This document shows, in pieces, positions 1-7,736 of a stretch of 64,000 nucleotides of DNA; the stretch's first letter is position 1, and every line of letters starts with the position of its first letter. The notes beneath the pieces are model-generated. The model searched no databases. It worked only from the letters and a program-made list of their open reading frames with translations, and was not told the DNA's origin. A program made the translations under genes and the position numbers. The DNA lies in NCBI GenBank assembly GCA_963575745.1, contig CAUYUJ010018884.1, positions 62,001-126,000 of the forward strand, in the 5' to 3' direction. The DNA comes from Prorocentrum cordatum. Taxonomy: Eukaryota > Sar > Dinophyceae > Prorocentrales > Prorocentraceae.

Positions 1-145
1 AGGGTGAGAGGAGGCCCAGGCACGGGGGCGCCGAGGCGCAAGCGCATGCACGCGACCAGACGCAGGCAGACAGGCATCACCGACTGACAGTGACACGCAC
101 GCGCGCGCACGCACGGACACGCGCGCGCAGGTGCACGCGGCGCAG

Positions 146-158
146 TTTTCGGCTCAAG
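146..158 (+). other. Possible degenerate spliced-leader relict upstream of the transposase
   Basis: TTTTCGGCTCAAG resembles the 3' end of DinoSL (TTTTGGCTCAAG) with one inserted C. It lies about 58 nt before the transposase ATG, similar to the ~54-nt gap between the clear SL relict and the Rep start. The same string occurs at 4371-4383. The 5' half of the leader does not match, so chance is possible. Confidence 0.25.
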
Positions 159-216
159 CTTCGGCGCCCACTGCGCCGCGAACGCGGCGTCCGGCATACT
201 ACCGCCGTTTGTGGCT

Positions 217-1407
217 ATGACAGTGGTCACTGAAGTTGTGCACCCCAATGGTTTGGATTTCCACAACCAGCGGCGGGTTGTCATTCTACGAGACATGCGC
301 AAGCCAGGTGGCACGAAGCTCGCCTTCGCCAAGATCGCGAGCATGGTCCGCACCCTGAAGGGGAAGCGCAGCACCGAGGATGTTGTCCGGCGCGTGTACA
401 AGAGGTTCAGTGCGAAGAAGGGCCGCGTCTCCTACAAGTACGGCCGTTGTGGGAGGAAGCCTTGGAAGGTGACGAAAGAGGTCGGGGCCTTCCTCATCGG
501 GCGCCTGATGCAGCTGCGGAGGAAGACAGCGTGCACGTCAGCGACTTTGCAGGCGGAGTTGTACAGAGAGAAGCACGTGAAGATGAGCGTGGAAGGGACA
601 CGCGTGCACTTGAGGCGCAGAGGCTTCCATTGGAAGCCCCGCGCTCAGAAGCCACTCTACAACGCCGAGCAGCGAGCCATGAGGAAGGCCTTCGCGGCGC
701 GGTTCAAGGACATGAGCCAGGCGGCGATCTCCAAGCATATCACTCTCGCCATGGATGGCGTAGTCCTGACTGTTCCACCGCGTGGCCAGACGGAGAGGCT
801 GAACTTCTGCATGCAGGGTGAAACCCACATGTGGCGCCGCGACAATGAGGCGGCGGCGCCAGAGTTGGCAGGTGCCGACGACTACCCGGACCAGGTCCCG
901 AAATCCCGCGCCGTTCCCCTCTGGGGGGCGATTTCAGCAGAGGGCTTCCATGAAATTACATACCATGAGAATAGGAAGTTGAAGAGGGATGAGTGGCTGC
1001 GCGAGGTGAGGGCCGGGAAGCTGTTCGCGGCCGTGAAGAAGTTGCAGCCCGGGAAGCACGAGGGCCCACGGCGGCTGCTGTGCGACAACGAAAGCTTCAT
1101 GGGCGGCAAGGATTGCAAGAAGGAGTATAAGAAGAAGAGGATCCAGCTGCTCAACATCCCCGCGAGGTCTCCCGAGTTCAACCCCATCGAGTCCTTCTGG
1201 GGCTGGCTGCGCCAGGCGATGCGCCGCAGGGACCTCGAGGACCTGAGGAACAAGCGGCCCGCTTTGGGAAAGACCGCCTGGGCGGTCAGACTCAAGAGGT
1301 TGCTCAAAACTCAGAAGGCGCAGACTGTCGCCAAGCGGAAGTTTCAGAACTTCAAGAAAGTGTGCAAGGTCGTTTACCAGAGGAAGGGGGCGCACTCGGG
1401 CCTCTGA
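217..1407 (+). CDS. Tc1/mariner (IS630 superfamily) DD34E transposase, copy 1
   Basis: Cut-and-paste DNA transposase of the Tc1/mariner-IS630 DDE superfamily, 396 aa from the ATG at 217 (the frame also has a GTG two codons earlier). Seen: a basic N-terminal helix-turn-helix-like part (about residues 25-65), a basic GRCGRKPW linker (76-83), a second HTH-like part (106-140), then the catalytic core. Candidate acidic residues are D180 in LAMDGV, D290 in LLCDNE and E325 in FNPIESFWGWL. Exactly 34 residues separate D290 and E325, the Tc1 DD34E spacing. The frame is intact and of normal family length. Compared with copy 2 I count seven base changes, all altering an amino acid, which suggests no recent purifying selection. 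No terminal inverted repeats flanking only this gene were found. It lies 5' of the Rep-like gene on the same strand. Confidence 0.9.
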   Translation: MTVVTEVVHPNGLDFHNQRRVVILRDMRKPGGTKLAFAKIASMVRTLKGKRSTEDVVRRVYKRFSAKKGRVSYKYGRCGRKPWKVTKEVGAFLIGRLMQLRRKTACTSATLQAELYREKHVKMSVEGTRVHLRRRGFHWKPRAQKPLYNAEQRAMRKAFAARFKDMSQAAISKHITLAMDGVVLTVPPRGQTERLNFCMQGETHMWRRDNEAAAPELAGADDYPDQVPKSRAVPLWGAISAEGFHEITYHENRKLKRDEWLREVRAGKLFAAVKKLQPGKHEGPRRLLCDNESFMGGKDCKKEYKKKRIQLLNIPARSPEFNPIESFWGWLRQAMRRRDLEDLRNKRPALGKTAWAVRLKRLLKTQKAQTVAKRKFQNFKKVCKVVYQRKGAHSGL

Positions 1408-2281
1408 CGCGCGTTGGCCATGACGCCGACTTGCCCCACTGCCGAACTGAATTGCCATCCCTGTCGCGCGGGATGTAAAAACCGACGCATCGGCCCAATG
1501 AAAGTTCCTTGAATTTTCATCACGACGCTGGCCCGCGGAAGTCGACGGAAGTAAAACGAGGCGGAAGACGGGGGAAGGCCGCTGGAAGGCTTGCCAATGT
1601 CAGCGGAATTTAACGACGCCCCTTCCGAACCCCCTACCCCCCGTAGAAGCCTAGCAATGTTGTCTTCCTCCGTGGGCCGGGCGGGATCCCGCCTGGCTTA
1701 TTCCGCTTTAATATTATAAGTTTAGTTCAGGACGATCAAAATCCCACCCATTAAAAATGGGGTAGACCAAAATCCCGGGTCGTTCACGGATCCCACCATG
1801 CTGGGATCGGCTCGAAGTAAGATGGGGCTCATAAGTTGCAGTATTATTGCCGTGTTGGGGTCGTCTTGAGGTCATCTTGAGATCATATCCCGGTCATGTT
1901 TGGATCACGCAACCATCGCGTGGTCATTATGAGGCCACCCTGGGTGCGCTTGGATCCATCTTGTTGCCATCGGGCCATCTCGGCGTCACGCGTTGCTCAT
2001 GTGTTTCGTCATCTGCGAGTCGGCCTGAGACGGTCCAGAATCCATGGCGGGATCGCGTTGGGGTGGCATCATCCTGGGTCCTCTGGACGTTATCGTCCGT
2101 GGCCTGAGGCATTCCTGGAAGCATGTTGTGGCCATGGGACGTCTTGGGATCGCGTGCGTGCGAACGCTGAGCACGCGCGCGCGACTTTTCATCTTGCCGA
2201 CGGGTTTACATACATATTATTATTCTTGCGAGTTTCCAAGGAAACTTTTGTTGGAGCCAAGCCTGTCCGAGCCCCCGCATG
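1408..2281. other. Spacer between transposase and Rep-like gene, copy 1
   Basis: No coding potential was recognised; short frames here are not conserved as protein. It holds the palindrome/AT-rich block described separately, then (1860-2260) a degenerate run of phrases such as GGCCATC, GGTCAT and GGCCTGAGGC. This part recurs in copies 2 and 3 and, highly diverged, at 12541-12725. It ends with TTTCCAAGGAAA and TTGTTGGAGCCAAG just before the SL relict. Confidence 0.6.
1676..1761. promoter_or_regulatory. Palindrome, TAATATTAT nonamer and small hairpin: candidate replication origin or transposase site
   Basis: 1676-1697 is a 22-bp inverted repeat with no loop (core GGCGGGATCCCGCC perfect, one G/T mismatch outside it). 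At 1709-1717 lies TAATATTAT, eight of nine bases of the geminivirus-type origin nonanucleotide. At 1747-1761 CCCATT-AAA-AATGGG forms a small hairpin. The block is conserved at 5901-5986 and 8004-8089. Since the unit encodes a HUH Rep-like protein, an origin role is a reasonable inference. However, the nonamer is beside the palindrome, not in its loop as in CRESS-DNA viruses. Confidence 0.4.
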
Positions 2282-2303
2282 TCCGTAGCCATTTTGGCTC
2301 CAG
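2282..2303 (+). other. DinoSL spliced-leader relict, copy 1
   Basis: 22 nt matching the dinoflagellate spliced leader at 21 positions (A to C at position 20). It lies 54 nt before the codon aligned with the copy-2 ATG. A genomic SL directly before a coding frame is the known sign of a cDNA made from a trans-spliced mRNA and re-inserted. The paired A14 tract downstream supports this. Confidence 0.92.
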
Positions 2304-2357
2304 GTTCACTGGTGGGGGGTTGGGGAAGCATTGTATTTTGGGAGTGTACTTTGCTTC

Positions 2358-3827
2358 GTGCCATCCGCCATCGACCTGGCGAAGCGCGCCTTGGTCAGCC
2401 TCCTTCGGACCCTTGCTGCGGCTTACGGCGTTGCGCTGACCTTGAAGAGGGACGCGCCAGACAAGGAGGTGAGCGGCGCCTACCGCAAGGTGTCCTTGAA
2501 GACCCACCCCGACCGCGGCGGCAAGGCAGAAGACCAGACCGCCCTCAACAACGCTCACGACGCCTGGGAGGCGGCCAAGAAGGCGAGGAAGCCTCGAGGA
2601 GGCAAGCGCGACGGGAAGCAGCAGGACAAGTCAGGTGAAGCTCCTGCGCTGCCCGTGCGCCTTGAGGAAGACGCCCGAGGGGGGCGGAAGGGTTTTCGCT
2701 TCCAGTCCCAGGGTGTGCTGTTGACCTACCAAAAGTTTCCGGACTCCAGTTGCTGGAAGCGGTTCGTGACCTTCGTGAAGAGCCAGTTGGCCAGCTGGAA
2801 GGTTCGTTTCTGGTGTGCCACCCTTGAGACGAACCACGACGGGGGCCACCACTTGCACTTGATGCTGCAGTTCTTCCGTGCTCAGGACAGGAACGCGTCT
2901 ACCTTCGCTTTCGAGGGCGTCCGCCCGAACGGGGAGCCGAACGACCTGCTGGGCCAGGGGTGGGGCGGCAGGCGGCTACAGAAGTCTCTGGACCGGGGCT
3001 TCTTTTACGTGTGGGCGGCGAAGGAAGGCACGGTGCGCCTGGGCGACGGAGAGCTGTGCGTCGTGGGGAACTACGAACCCGCCTGGACGAAGACCAAGCT
3101 GACCTACACAGTCAAGGCGAAGTGGCTGGACGACTTACTCGGAGCACACAAGCTGTCGATGGACACGTACGAGGAGTACCTCTTCCTCTGCCAGGACACC
3201 GGGACAGCGGGCAGGAAGCGGAACCTGGACGCCCTTCGGGCGCGCCGCGAGCAGGCTGAGCTCCAGAAAGAGGTCCAGGAGAGAGTGAAGCGCCTGCGCG
3301 GCAACGCAGACCTCTTCCAGGAGTTCAAGGAGGTGCCAGAGGCGCAGGCCTGGCTGAGGTTGTTCGAACAGGAGAAGATGAGGTACCCGATGTTGATTGT
3401 GATGGCACCGTCGCACACCGGCAAAACAGAGTTCGCCAAGTCTCTGTTTAAGAAGCCCTTCAAGATAGAGGTGGGTGTCCTGGCGCACTTCCCAGAGAAG
3501 ATGCGCCAGTTTAGCCGAAAGGTCTACGATGGCCTCGTCGTGGACGACGTCCGGGACCTCGCCTTCTTGTCAGACCACCAGGAGAAGCTCCAAGCCAACT
3601 ACGAGACTGTGGCGGAGTTCGGGTCGACGGCTGGCGGGACCTGCGCGTTCGAGCAAGACTTGTGGCGGGTCCCCGTCGTGGTCACGATAAACAAGAGCAC
3701 GCGCAACCTGGACTTCCTAGCAACCCGCGACTACCTGAGCAAGACGGAGAACGTCCACTTCCTCGCCTTTAGCGGCCGGCCTGGAGACTCGCCTCTGCAG
3801 ACCCGCTGGCCTTTGCGGGAGAGCTAG
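2358..3827 (+). CDS. J-domain / HUH endonuclease / SF3 helicase (CRESS-type Rep-like) protein, copy 1
   Basis: Likely replication initiator: nicks DNA at an origin and unwinds it. The frame is open from 2331 (498 codons; numbering from there). Domains: J domain at ~25-85 with HPD at 59-61 followed by RGG; HUH endonuclease at ~122-235 with motif I LLTYQK (130-135), motif II HHLHLML (173-179) and a motif III-like YVWAAKEG (226-233); a basic/coiled linker at ~295-325; SF3 helicase at ~350-460 with Walker A APSHTGKT (359-366), Walker B GLVVDDV (401-407) and motif C VPVVVTINKS (447-456). In motif III the Tyr is five residues before the Lys, where YxxK is usual. The codon aligned with the copy-2 ATG is GTG here, so the start appears lost, or another start is used. 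The body is otherwise uninterrupted. Family assignment is by motif reading only. Confidence 0.85.
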   Translation: MPSAIDLAKRALVSLLRTLAAAYGVALTLKRDAPDKEVSGAYRKVSLKTHPDRGGKAEDQTALNNAHDAWEAAKKARKPRGGKRDGKQQDKSGEAPALPVRLEEDARGGRKGFRFQSQGVLLTYQKFPDSSCWKRFVTFVKSQLASWKVRFWCATLETNHDGGHHLHLMLQFFRAQDRNASTFAFEGVRPNGEPNDLLGQGWGGRRLQKSLDRGFFYVWAAKEGTVRLGDGELCVVGNYEPAWTKTKLTYTVKAKWLDDLLGAHKLSMDTYEEYLFLCQDTGTAGRKRNLDALRARREQAELQKEVQERVKRLRGNADLFQEFKEVPEAQAWLRLFEQEKMRYPMLIVMAPSHTGKTEFAKSLFKKPFKIEVGVLAHFPEKMRQFSRKVYDGLVVDDVRDLAFLSDHQEKLQANYETVAEFGSTAGGTCAFEQDLWRVPVVVTINKSTRNLDFLATRDYLSKTENVHFLAFSGRPGDSPLQTRWPLRES

Positions 3828-3873
3828 GCACGCAGACGGCTCCTGTGCGCCCCCGCACCGCCACTGTCTTGGG

Positions 3874-3887
3874 AAAAAAAAAAAAAA
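3874..3887 (+). other. Poly(A) relict 3' of the Rep-like gene
   Basis: Fourteen A in GC-rich surroundings, 47 nt after the Rep stop codon. Together with the SL relict at 2282 it brackets a ~1.6-kb processed-mRNA copy. No convincing target-site duplication was found. Confidence 0.75.
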
Positions 3888-4441
3888 CATCTCGGGATAT
3901 CCAAATTGCATGCGTTCACCATAGTTGGGGGGTTCAGTATCTAGGAGGAACCCTGCCTGCTTCTACGTGGGCCCGTCTACATCGTATTTTACGTGTGTTT
4001 CGGGTCCACATCCGTTCGAGGCCTGGCCTTTGTTTTTTTCTAGGCACAACCTCGCCTGGCCGAAGTCGCGACTGCCGACTGCCTGGAGGGGGCTTTCGTT
4101 TTCCAGAGGGCGGGGCACGGCGGGGAGCCGAGAAGGGCAGGAAGGGGCAGCGCGGCGCGGCGTGCAATGCAAGGCGCGGCGCGGCACGGCAACGCCAGGC
4201 GAGGCCACGCTAAACGGGACAGAGCAGGGTGAGAGGAGGCCCAGGCACGGGGGCGCCGAGGCGCAAGCGCATGCACGCGCCCAGACGCAGGCAGACAGGC
4301 ATCACCGACTGACAGCGACACGCACGTGCGCGCACGCACGGACACGCGCGCGCAGGTGCACGCGGCGCAGTTTTCGGCTCAAGCTTCGGCGCCCACTGCG
4401 CCGCGAACGCGGCGTCCGGCATACTACCACCGTTTGTGGCT
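3888..4441. other. Tail of unit 1 and leader of unit 2
   Basis: Non-coding. 3888-4225 is GC-rich with GCGCGGC-type runs (4150-4200). 4226-4441 repeats bases 1-216, including CACG/CGCG alternation (purine-pyrimidine, potentially Z-DNA-prone). No gene seen. Confidence 0.6.
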
Positions 4442-5632
4442 ATGACAGTGGTCACTGAAGTTGTGCACCCCAATGGTTTGGATTTCCACGACCAGCGGCG
4501 GGTTGTCATTCTACGAGACATGCGCAAGCCAGGTGGCAAGAAGCTCGCCTTCGCCAAGATCGCGAGCATGGTCCGCACCCTGAAGGGGAAGCGCAGCACC
4601 GAGGATGTTGTCCGGCGCGTGTACACGAGGTTCAGTGCGAAGAAGGGCCGCGTCTCCTACAAGTACGGCCGTTGTGGGAGGAAGCCTTGGAAGGTGACGA
4701 AAGAGGTCGGGGCCTTCCTCATCGGGCGCCTGATGCAGCTGCGGAGGAAGACAGCGTGCACGTCAGCGACTTTGCAGGCGGAGTTGTACAGAGAGAAGCA
4801 CGTGAAGATGAGCGTGGAAGGGATACGCGTGCACTTGAGGCGCAGAGGCTTCCATTGGAAGCCCCGCGCTCAGAAGCCACTCTACAACGCCGAGCAGCGA
4901 GCCAAGAGGAAGGCCTTCGCGGCGCGGTTCAAGGACATGAGCCAGGCGGCGATCTCCAAGCATATCACTCTCGCCATGGATGGCGTAGTCCTGACTGTTC
5001 CACCGCGTGACCAGACGGAGAGGCTGAACTTCTGCATGCAGGGTGAAACCCACATGTGGCGCCGCGACAATGAGGCGGCGGCGCCAGAGTTGGCAGGTGC
5101 CGACGACTACCCGGACCAGGTCCCGAAATCCCGCGCCGTTCCCCTCTGGGGGGCGATTTCAGCAGAGGGCTTCCATGAAATTACATACCATGAGAATAGG
5201 AAGTTGAAGAGGGATGAGTGGCTGCGCGAGGTGAGGGCCGGGAAGCTGTTCGCGGCCGTGAAGAAGTTGCAGCCCGGGAGGCACGAGGGCCCACGGCGGC
5301 TGCTGTGCGACAACGAAAGCTTCATGGGCGGCAAGGATTGCAAGAAGGAGTATAAGAAGAAGAGGATCCAGCTGCTCAACATCCCCGCGAGGTCTCCCGA
5401 GTTCAACCCCATCGAGTCCTTCTGGGGCTGGCTGCGCCAGGCGATGCGCCGCAGGGACCTCGAGGACCTGAGGAACAAGCGGCCCGCTTTGGGAAAGACC
5501 GCCTGGGCGGTCAGACTCAAGAGGTTGCTCAAAACTCAGAAGGCGCAGACTGTCGCCAAGCGGAAGTTTCAGAACTTCAAGAAAGTGTGCAAGGTCGTTT
5601 ACCAGAGGAAGGGGGCGCACTCGGGCCTCTGA
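4442..5632 (+). CDS. Tc1/mariner DD34E transposase, copy 2
   Basis: Same 396-aa protein as the gene at 217, with D180, D290 and E325 all retained and 34 residues between the last two. Seven amino-acid differences from copy 1 (from the ATG: N17D, T33K, K62T, T128I, M155K, G190D, K280R), none at the catalytic triad. It is intact. The ATG at 4442 was chosen because the earlier GTG is unlikely as a start in a eukaryote. A truncated Rep-like gene follows after 0.9 kb on the same strand. Confidence 0.9.
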   Translation: MTVVTEVVHPNGLDFHDQRRVVILRDMRKPGGKKLAFAKIASMVRTLKGKRSTEDVVRRVYTRFSAKKGRVSYKYGRCGRKPWKVTKEVGAFLIGRLMQLRRKTACTSATLQAELYREKHVKMSVEGIRVHLRRRGFHWKPRAQKPLYNAEQRAKRKAFAARFKDMSQAAISKHITLAMDGVVLTVPPRDQTERLNFCMQGETHMWRRDNEAAAPELAGADDYPDQVPKSRAVPLWGAISAEGFHEITYHENRKLKRDEWLREVRAGKLFAAVKKLQPGRHEGPRRLLCDNESFMGGKDCKKEYKKKRIQLLNIPARSPEFNPIESFWGWLRQAMRRRDLEDLRNKRPALGKTAWAVRLKRLLKTQKAQTVAKRKFQNFKKVCKVVYQRKGAHSGL

Positions 5633-6503
5633 CGCGCGTTGGCCATGACGCCGACTTGTCCCACTGCCGAACTGAATTGCCATCCCTGTCGCGCGGGATG
5701 TAAAAACCGACGCATCGGCCCAATGAAAGTTCCTTGAATTTTCATCACGACGCTGGCCTGCGGAAGTCGACGGAAGTAAAACGAGGCGGAAGACGGGGGA
5801 AGGCCGCTGGAAGGCTTGCCAATGTCAGCGGAATTCAAGGACGCCCCTTCCGAACCCCCTACCCCCCGTAGAAACCTAGCAATGTTGTCTTCCTCCGTGG
5901 GCCGGGCGGGATCCCGCCTGGCGTATTCCGCTTTAATATTATAAGTTTAGTTCAGGACGATCAAAATCCCACCCATTAAAAATGGGGTAGACCAAAATCC
6001 CGGGCCGTTCACGGATCCCACCATGCTGGGATCGGCTCGAAGTAAGATGGTGCTCATAAGTTGTTGTATTATTGCCGTGTTGGGATCGTCTTGAGGTCAT
6101 CTTGAGATCATATCCCGGTCATGTTGGATCACGCAACCATCGCGTGGTCATTATGAGGCCACCCTGGGTGCGCTTGGACCCATCTTGTTGCCATCGGGCC
6201 ATCTCGGCGTCACGCGTTGCTCATGTGTTGCGTCATCTGCGAGTCGGCCTGAGACGGTCCAGAATCCATGGCGGGATCGCGTTGGGGTGGCATCATCCTG
6301 GGTCTTCTGGACGTTATCGTCCGTGGCCTGAGGCATACCTGGAAGCATGTTGTGGCCATGGGGCGTCTTGGGATCGCGTGCGTGCGAACGCTGAGCGCGC
6401 GCGCGACTTTTCATCTTGCCGACGGGTTTACATACATATCATTCCTCTTGCGAGTTTCCAAGGAAACTTTTGTTGGAGCCAAGCCTGTCCGAGCCCCCGC
6501 ATG
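5633..6503. other. Spacer of unit 2
   Basis: Near-identical to 1408-2281. Palindrome at 5901-5922, TAATATTAT at 5934-5942. Small indels versus copy 1 (for example near 6125 and 6395) show it is not under reading-frame constraint. Confidence 0.6.
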
Positions 6504-6525
6504 TCCGTAGCCATTTTGGCTCCAG
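6504..6525 (+). other. DinoSL spliced-leader relict, copy 2
   Basis: Same 21/22 match and same substitution as at 2282, so the SL insertion predates the unit duplication. It is 54 nt before an ATG at 6580. Confidence 0.92.
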
Positions 6526-6579
6526 GTTCACTGGTGGGGGGTTGGGGAAGCATTGTATTTTGGGAGTGTACTTTGCTTC

Positions 6580-7258
6580 ATGCCATCCGCCATCGACCTG
6601 GCGAAGCGCGCCTTGGTCAGCCTCCTTCGGACCCTTGCTGCGGCTTACGGCGTTGCGCTGACCTTGAAGAGGGGCGCGCCAGACAAGGAGGTGAGCGGCG
6701 CCTACCGCAAGGTGTCCTTGAAGACCCACCCCGACCGCGGCGGCAAGGCAGAAGACCAGACCGCCCTCAACAACGCTCACGACGCCTGGGAGGCGGCCAA
6801 GAAGGCGAGGAAGCCTCGAGGAGGCAAGCGCGACGGGAAGCAGCAGGACGAGTCAGGTGAAGCTCCTGTGCTGCCCGTGCGCCCTGAGGAAGACGCCCGA
6901 GGGGGGCGGAAGGGTTTTCGCTTCCAGTCCCAGGGTGTGCTGTTGACCTACCAAAAGCTTCCGGACTCCAGTTGCTGGAAGCGGTTCGTGACCTTCGTGA
7001 AGAGCCAGTTGGCCAGCTGGAAGGTTCGTTTCTGGTGTGCCACCCTTGAGACGAACCACGACGGGGGCCACCACTTGCACTTGATGCTGCAGTTCTTCCG
7101 TGCTCAGGACAGGAACGCGTCTACCTTCGCTTTCGAGGGCGTCCGCCCGAACGGGGAGCCGAACGACCTGCTGGGCCAGGGGTGGGGCGGCAGGCGGCTA
7201 CAGAAGTCTCTGGACCGGGGCTTCTTTTACGTGTGGGCGGCGAAGGAAGGCACGGTGC
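6580..7258 (+). pseudogene. Rep-like J-HUH gene, copy 2, truncated before the helicase
   Basis: Starts with an ATG at 6580 where copy 1 has GTG. It retains the J domain (HPD) and the HUH motifs through YVWAAKEGT, then is cut at ~7258 and joined to transposase sequence; the frame stops at 7311. The linker and the whole SF3 helicase are missing. Before the break it differs from copy 1 at the start codon and at five other residues (D41G, K100E, A106V, L111P, F136L). A non-functional remnant, but informative about the original start. Confidence 0.88.
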
Positions 7259-7736
7259 CGATTCAGCAGAGGGCTTCCATGAAATTACATACCATGAGAA
7301 TAGGAAGTTGAAGAGGGATGAGTGGCTGCGCGAGGTGAGGGCCGGGAAGCTGTTCGCGGCCGTGAAGAAGTTGCAGCCCGGGAGGCACGAGGGCCCACGG
7401 CGGCTGCTGTGCGACAACGAAAGCTTCATGGGCGGCAAGGATTGCAAGAAGGAGTATAAGAAGAAGAGGATCCAGCTGCTCAACATCCCCGCGAGGTCTC
7501 CCGAGTTCAACCCCATCGAGTCCTTCTGGGGCTGGCTGCGCCAGGCGATGCGCCGCAGGGACCTCGAGGACCTGAGGAACAAGCGGCCCGCTTTGGGAAA
7601 GACCGCCTGGACGGTCAGACTGAAGAGGTTGCTCAAAACTCAGAAGGCGCAGACTGTCGCCAAGCGGAAGTTCCAGAACTTCAAGAAAGTGTGCAAGGTC
7701 GTTTACCAGAGGAAGGGGGCGCACTCGGGCCTCTGA
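7259..7736 (+). pseudogene. DD34E transposase copy 3, 5' end deleted
   Basis: From about residue 240 to the natural stop at 7736 this matches copies 1 and 2. It keeps CDNE and FNPIESFWGWL but lacks the HTH parts and the first catalytic Asp. At the junction (~7255-7265) Rep sequence GGCACGGTGC is followed by CGATTCAGCAGAGG; the parent transposase reads GCGATTTCAGCAGAGG, so one T was lost. Relative to two full units ~3.1 kb is missing. The upstream Rep frame and this frame are not in register. Confidence 0.88.

Noticed and set aside
211-216. GTG as the transposase start
   Set aside because: An ATG lies two codons downstream; non-ATG starts are unlikely in a nuclear gene.
934-1458. 174-codon antisense frame over the transposase, repeated at 5159-5683 and 7263-7787
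   Set aside because: Shadow of the DD34E gene; its conservation follows from the sense-strand duplication.
2282-2303. Functional spliced-leader RNA gene
   Set aside because: No SL-RNA intron, donor GT or Sm site follows; the match lies directly before a coding frame, so it is a cDNA relict.
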